A stretch of DNA of 27,119 bases from Anaerolineales bacterium UBA7227 (GTDB taxonomy: Bacteria > Chloroflexota > Anaerolineae > Anaerolineales > Villigracilaceae). The notes under the pieces are model-generated. The model saw nothing but the letters and a program-made list of their open reading frames with translations. It made no database searches and was not told the DNA's origin. Of the stretch, positions 24,235-27,119 are shown piece by piece. Where the stretch lies: contig DKTP01000021.1 in NCBI GenBank assembly GCA_002473085.1, positions 1 to 27,119 on the forward strand, given 5' to 3'. The stretch's first letter is position 1; each line of letters starts with the position of its first letter. The position numbers were made by a program, and so were the translations under genes.

Positions 24235-24960
24235 TTACAGCCCGAAGTCAATCCAGAAGAATTGTCCGCGCTGGGCGATGAGCGCGAAGACGCCGGTGAA
24301 CAGCATGCCGCCGATGACGACGAGGATGACGCCCATGCCGATTTCCACGTAACGCATGACCCTGGCGTGTTTGCGGAGGATGTTGGAGACCCAGCCGATT
24401 CCCAGCGCGGCCGCCAGGAAGGGGATGGCCAGCCCGGCGGAATAGGCCGTCAGCAGTTTGCCGCCCAGGATCAGGTCGCCGCCGTTGAGCGCCAGCGTGA
24501 GGATCGCCCCCAGCACGGGGCCGACGCATGGCGCCCACCCGGCGGAGAAGAAGACCCCCATCAGCGCGGAGGAGAGGTATCCCAGTTTCGGATCGGGCAG
24601 GGTGTGGACGCGTACGTCGTATTCGAGGAAGGGGATGCGGAATATGCCGATCATGTGCAGCCCGAAGACGATCACGATGAGACCGCCGATCTTTGCCAGC
24701 CAGACGCGCAGGTCGTAGAGGAACGCGCCGGCCACGGACGCGGCGAGGCCGAGGAAGATGAAGACGACGCTGAAGCCGAGGACGAAGGCCAGTCCGTGAG
24801 CGAAGGTGGTCCAGCGGTTGTTTTCGCCGCCCTCGCCGCCCGCGGCGCGCCCGCCGAGGTAACCGATGTAGGCCGGGACGAGCGAGAACACGCACGGCGA
24901 AAGGAAGGAAGCGAGGCCTGCCAGCAGGGCGAGGCCGATGGTGATGTTGGAAATATCCAT
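24235..24960 (-). CDS. ccdA: CcdA-type thiol-disulfide transmembrane electron carrier
   Basis: This is a six-helix membrane protein of the CcdA/DsbD-beta family, 241 aa. It moves electrons from cytoplasmic thioredoxin to thiol proteins outside the membrane. The two mechanistic Cys-Pro motifs are present: C23 in 'FLSPCVFSLVPAYIGYL' and C145 in 'GWAPCVGPVLGAIL'. No cytochrome c maturation gene is nearby, so its client may be something else. The gene begins 11 nt after the L,D-transpeptidase stop, and a glutaredoxin-domain protein follows, so both neighbours contain reactive cysteines. Confidence 0.94.
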   Translation of the reverse strand: MDISNITIGLALLAGLASFLSPCVFSLVPAYIGYLGGRAAGGEGGENNRWTTFAHGLAFVLGFSVVFIFLGLAASVAGAFLYDLRVWLAKIGGLIVIVFGLHMIGIFRIPFLEYDVRVHTLPDPKLGYLSSALMGVFFSAGWAPCVGPVLGAILTLALNGGDLILGGKLLTAYSAGLAIPFLAAALGIGWVSNILRKHARVMRYVEIGMGVILVVIGGMLFTGVFALIAQRGQFFWIDFGL

Positions 24961-24971
24961 GGTTTTTCTGT

Positions 24972-26084
24972 TCAGGCGAATTTTTTATACGCGGCGGTGA
25001 CTTTTGTGCCGACGTTGGGCCAGGTCAACTGCACTTCGGATTGTTTGAGCGTAACGTGCGGGTTCGTCCAGCGCCAGACCCATTTGGCGTCCTGCGGCAG
25101 CAGGTTGATGCACCCGTGCGAGCGCGGCGTGCCGAAGGCGTTGTGCCAGAACGCGCCGTGGATGGCGACGCCGCCGGTGGCGATGAAGATCGCCCATGGG
25201 ACGGCGGGCGTGTCGTAACCGGCCGCGTCGGCCTGCGAGTTGGCGCCCATCGCGATGGACGGAATTTTGCGGAAGGCGTACATATCTCCGAGAGGCGTCT
25301 CGTAGCGGTCCTCGCCGACCTGCGCGGCGAGGAGACCGGTGGAGACGCGGCAGAAGAAGACTTCTGAGTTGCCCTCGAAGCAGGAGAGCGTTTGGTGATT
25401 GATGTCCACCGCGATGCGTTTCAGGGCGGGATCCACCTCGGGGTGGATGGGCGCGACCTCCTCCTCCGTCAACACTTTGAGCGCGGCCGCCTCCACCCAG
25501 AACATGTCGCCGTAGCCGTAGCCGTGACCGAAATCCTCGTTGAAGCGGTAGTAGACGACGCCGTTTTCGTTTTTGACCTTGTCGATCCAGACCACCTGCC
25601 CGTAGTACAGGCGCGGGTCCACGCCGCGGTCCAGTTTGAAGTTTTGCGCCCACGGCGCGCGGATGGGCGGGTTGTCAATGATCAAGTCCGCATACGGGAC
25701 GGTCACTTCGGCCCAGAAGCCCGGCTCGCCCGCCGGGACAGCCTCGATCGGCGCGTTGGGCAGGTTGCGGACGGGCTGAATGTACGGCGACGGGATGTAG
25801 CCGTAGGAGGTCTCCACCCAGCGCTGGTTGTAGGTGTTGGGATTCTTCACGATGGCGACCGTCTCGCGGTTCCATTCCACGATCTGGTCCTCGTATAATT
25901 TCCCCGTGACGGGGCCGTCGAAGCGGGGCTGGGAGAATACGTCCACCGAAAATAGGATGCGTCCCAGCCGTTCCGCGGGCGGGAATTGCGCCAGCTCGAG
26001 TTTCTCCAGCGGGCGGAACGCCAGCGCGCCCAGCCCGAGTCCGGCCAGTTTTAGAAAATCGCGTCGAGAGAGTGGTGTTGTCAT
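24972..26084 (-). CDS. Tat-exported L,D-transpeptidase (YkuD domain)
   Basis: This enzyme forms 3-3 cross-links in peptidoglycan or attaches proteins to it. The 370-aa product starts with a twin-arginine signal ('SRRDFLKLAGLGLGALAF'). An SH3-like stretch ('SVDVFSQPRFDGPVTGKLYEDQIVEW' region) and a linker domain follow. The C-terminal YkuD domain has the full catalytic signature: H309-G in 'IHGAFWH', H314, then 'FGTPRSHGCINL' with H323 and the nucleophile C325. I placed the start at the ATG 26084, directly before the signal; an opening 39 nt upstream would weaken it. A promoter lies at 26111-26139. Twin-arginine export is predicted from the motif only. Confidence 0.93.
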   Translation of the reverse strand: MTTPLSRRDFLKLAGLGLGALAFRPLEKLELAQFPPAERLGRILFSVDVFSQPRFDGPVTGKLYEDQIVEWNRETVAIVKNPNTYNQRWVETSYGYIPSPYIQPVRNLPNAPIEAVPAGEPGFWAEVTVPYADLIIDNPPIRAPWAQNFKLDRGVDPRLYYGQVVWIDKVKNENGVVYYRFNEDFGHGYGYGDMFWVEAAALKVLTEEEVAPIHPEVDPALKRIAVDINHQTLSCFEGNSEVFFCRVSTGLLAAQVGEDRYETPLGDMYAFRKIPSIAMGANSQADAAGYDTPAVPWAIFIATGGVAIHGAFWHNAFGTPRSHGCINLLPQDAKWVWRWTNPHVTLKQSEVQLTWPNVGTKVTAAYKKFA

Positions 26085-26110
26085 CGGTTCAACCAGAATG
26101 AATTGCCGCA

Positions 26111-26139
26111 AGGATACCCGCAAAGAGGGGGAGCGTCAA
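26111..26139 (-). promoter_or_regulatory. Sigma70-type promoter of the L,D-transpeptidase/ccdA run
   Basis: On the minus strand TTGACG (26134-26139), a 17-nt spacer and TATCCT (26111-26116), 26 nt before the ATG at 26084. It sits in the 115-nt gap after the hydrolase gene. Confidence 0.55.
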
Positions 26140-26199
26140 CGGGGAGGTGAGATGGTCTTAATCCTGGGCGCGCGGACGGCGCGGATTTTGCAGGCGCGT

Positions 26200-26859
26200 T
26201 CAATTCTTGAAAAAAGATTCCAGCGCGCGCAGGCACTCCGCGCTGACCTTATGCCCGACCTCGGCTTCGCAATACGTGACCTGCGCCCCCGCCTGTTCGA
26301 GCAGCGACATCGAAGCGCGGGCGCGGTCAATCGGCACGAGGTTGTCCTGCGTGCCGTGCGCCACGAAAACCTGCTTCCCCGCCAGCGGTTTTTTGACGAT
26401 GATCTCGTCCATGCCCGACGGCATGAAGCCCGCCAGGATCGCGGCCTTGCGGATTCTTTCTGGATGCAGACAGGACAGCACATTCGACAGCGCCGCGCCC
26501 TGACTGAACCCTGCCACATCGAACTGCGCCGCATCCACCTGACGTTGGGCCGCGTACGCGTCCACGAGGCGGATCAACGCCTCGGCCGCGTCGCGCAGGT
26601 CGTCGAGATGGGGACGCCCGAAGGAGTCCGCGCGAGGCGGCCGCCAGGAGTAGCCTCCCTGCGGCGAGGGGTGGAGTCCGCGCGGGGCGAGGATCAGGTA
26701 ATCGGTCGGGAAGTTGCGGGCGAAGACCGACATCGAGTTTTCGTCCCCCGTCCAGCCGTGGAGCATGAGGAGCAGGCGCGCGGGAGTCCGTTCGGGAGTC
26801 CGCACGCGCAGCGTCCAGTTTTCGAAGGTTTCAAAGACGGTGTTATTTACGGCCTGCAC
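26200..26859 (-). CDS. Alpha/beta hydrolase, phospholipase/carboxylesterase type
   Basis: A 219-aa soluble serine hydrolase of the carboxylesterase/acyl-thioesterase group. The oxyanion region is 'LLLMLHGWTGDENSM', the nucleophile is S119 in 'VAGFSQGAALS', and the triad is completed by D172 in 'AHGTQDNLVP' and H203 in 'VGHKVS'. The size is normal. The start is GTG at 26859, which overlaps the upstream small membrane gene by 17 nt, so the two are translationally coupled. There is no signal peptide, so it acts in the cytoplasm on an unknown short-chain ester. Confidence 0.9.
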   Translation of the reverse strand: MQAVNNTVFETFENWTLRVRTPERTPARLLLMLHGWTGDENSMSVFARNFPTDYLILAPRGLHPSPQGGYSWRPPRADSFGRPHLDDLRDAAEALIRLVDAYAAQRQVDAAQFDVAGFSQGAALSNVLSCLHPERIRKAAILAGFMPSGMDEIIVKKPLAGKQVFVAHGTQDNLVPIDRARASMSLLEQAGAQVTYCEAEVGHKVSAECLRALESFFKN

Positions 26860-27070
26860 GTTTGAGGATCCAATCTATGATGAAAAATATTCCGACGATG
26901 AGGACCACGGGGGCGAGACCGGCCAACATGCAGACCAGTCCCAGCCCCGCGCCGCCCGCGCCGTAGCGCCACCAGATCAGCCCGCCGCCGACGAGAAAGA
27001 GAATCAGCAGCGCGCCGATGATGAGACGGCGGTCGGTTTGTTTGGCGTAGTCGCGTAGATTGCGTTTCAT
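26843..27070 (-). CDS. Small two-helix membrane protein, unknown function
   Basis: A 75-aa protein with a basic N-terminus ('MKRNLRDYAKQTDRRL'), two hydrophobic segments (about residues 17-35 and 42-67) separated by a glycine-rich turn, and a basic end 'KRAGRK'. I recognise no family. It is supported by its ATG start, the 17-nt overlap with the hydrolase gene, and clean membrane-protein composition. No clear Shine-Dalgarno sequence is visible. Confidence 0.7.
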   Translation of the reverse strand: MKRNLRDYAKQTDRRLIIGALLILFLVGGGLIWWRYGAGGAGLGLVCMLAGLAPVVLIVGIFFIIDWILKRAGRK

Positions 27071-27097
27071 GGTTATCCAAAATTATTGCGAACGTAG

Positions 27098-27119
27098 GGG
27101 CAGACCTGTGTGTCTGCCC
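27098..27119. repeat. Inverted repeat at the right edge
   Basis: 8-bp arms GGGCAGAC/GTCTGCCC around a 6-nt loop, preceded by GTAGG. The window ends exactly at the second arm, so the element may continue. It has the look of a dispersed intergenic palindrome and not of a terminator, because no T tract is visible on the readable side. Confidence 0.5.

Overview
The window reads as a GC-rich bacterial chromosome segment, most likely from Chloroflexota, class Anaerolineae. This is an inference from the overall style: Mal/Gts-type sugar importers with lipoprotein binding proteins, an L25/CTC protein with a charged tail, a membrane-anchored short-repeat protein, and no outer-membrane genes. No phylogenetic marker was tested. 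I see no rRNA, tRNA, CRISPR array, transposase or phage gene. Coding density is high, and the longest gap is about 160 bp.

Positions 26-13685, all + strand, form a carbohydrate island. It opens with a maltodextrin-type ABC importer (binding protein plus two permeases) and a lipoprotein alpha-amylase/alpha-glucosidase of family GH13. A ROK-family repressor follows, with a well-placed xylO-like operator between its promoter and start codon. Next is a second ABC importer whose binding protein closely resembles the glucose/galactose-binding protein of Thermus. An MFS sugar-type transporter overlaps a Gfo/Idh/MocA dehydrogenase gene, and a cytoplasmic GH13 enzyme closes the island. Neither importer has an ATPase gene here. 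The likely economy is surface hydrolysis of alpha-glucans, import of oligosaccharides and glucose, and further hydrolysis inside the cell.

Positions 13797-17015 encode a 1072-residue polytopic membrane protein. It has a soluble HEAT-like head, a Pro/Ala linker, and a membrane region built from regularly spaced units of about 102 residues.

Positions 17097-20969 hold ribosomal protein L25 (-), a small repeat protein with a C-terminal membrane anchor (-), and, transcribed divergently from the latter, a lipoprotein lytic transglycosylase (+).

Positions 21002-27070, all - strand, form a cell-envelope and housekeeping array. In transcription order it contains a small membrane protein, an alpha/beta hydrolase, a Tat-signal L,D-transpeptidase, CcdA, a glutaredoxin-DUF2085 fusion, PgeF, YggS, YggT and a DUF167 protein. 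The last four recall both the ylmD-ylmE-ylmG cluster of Gram-positives and yggS-yggT-yggU of E. coli.

Three genes (MFS transporter, lytic transglycosylase, yggS) have a -10 element ending exactly 6 nt before the ATG and no Shine-Dalgarno sequence. This suggests leaderless transcripts. The right edge ends in an inverted repeat.
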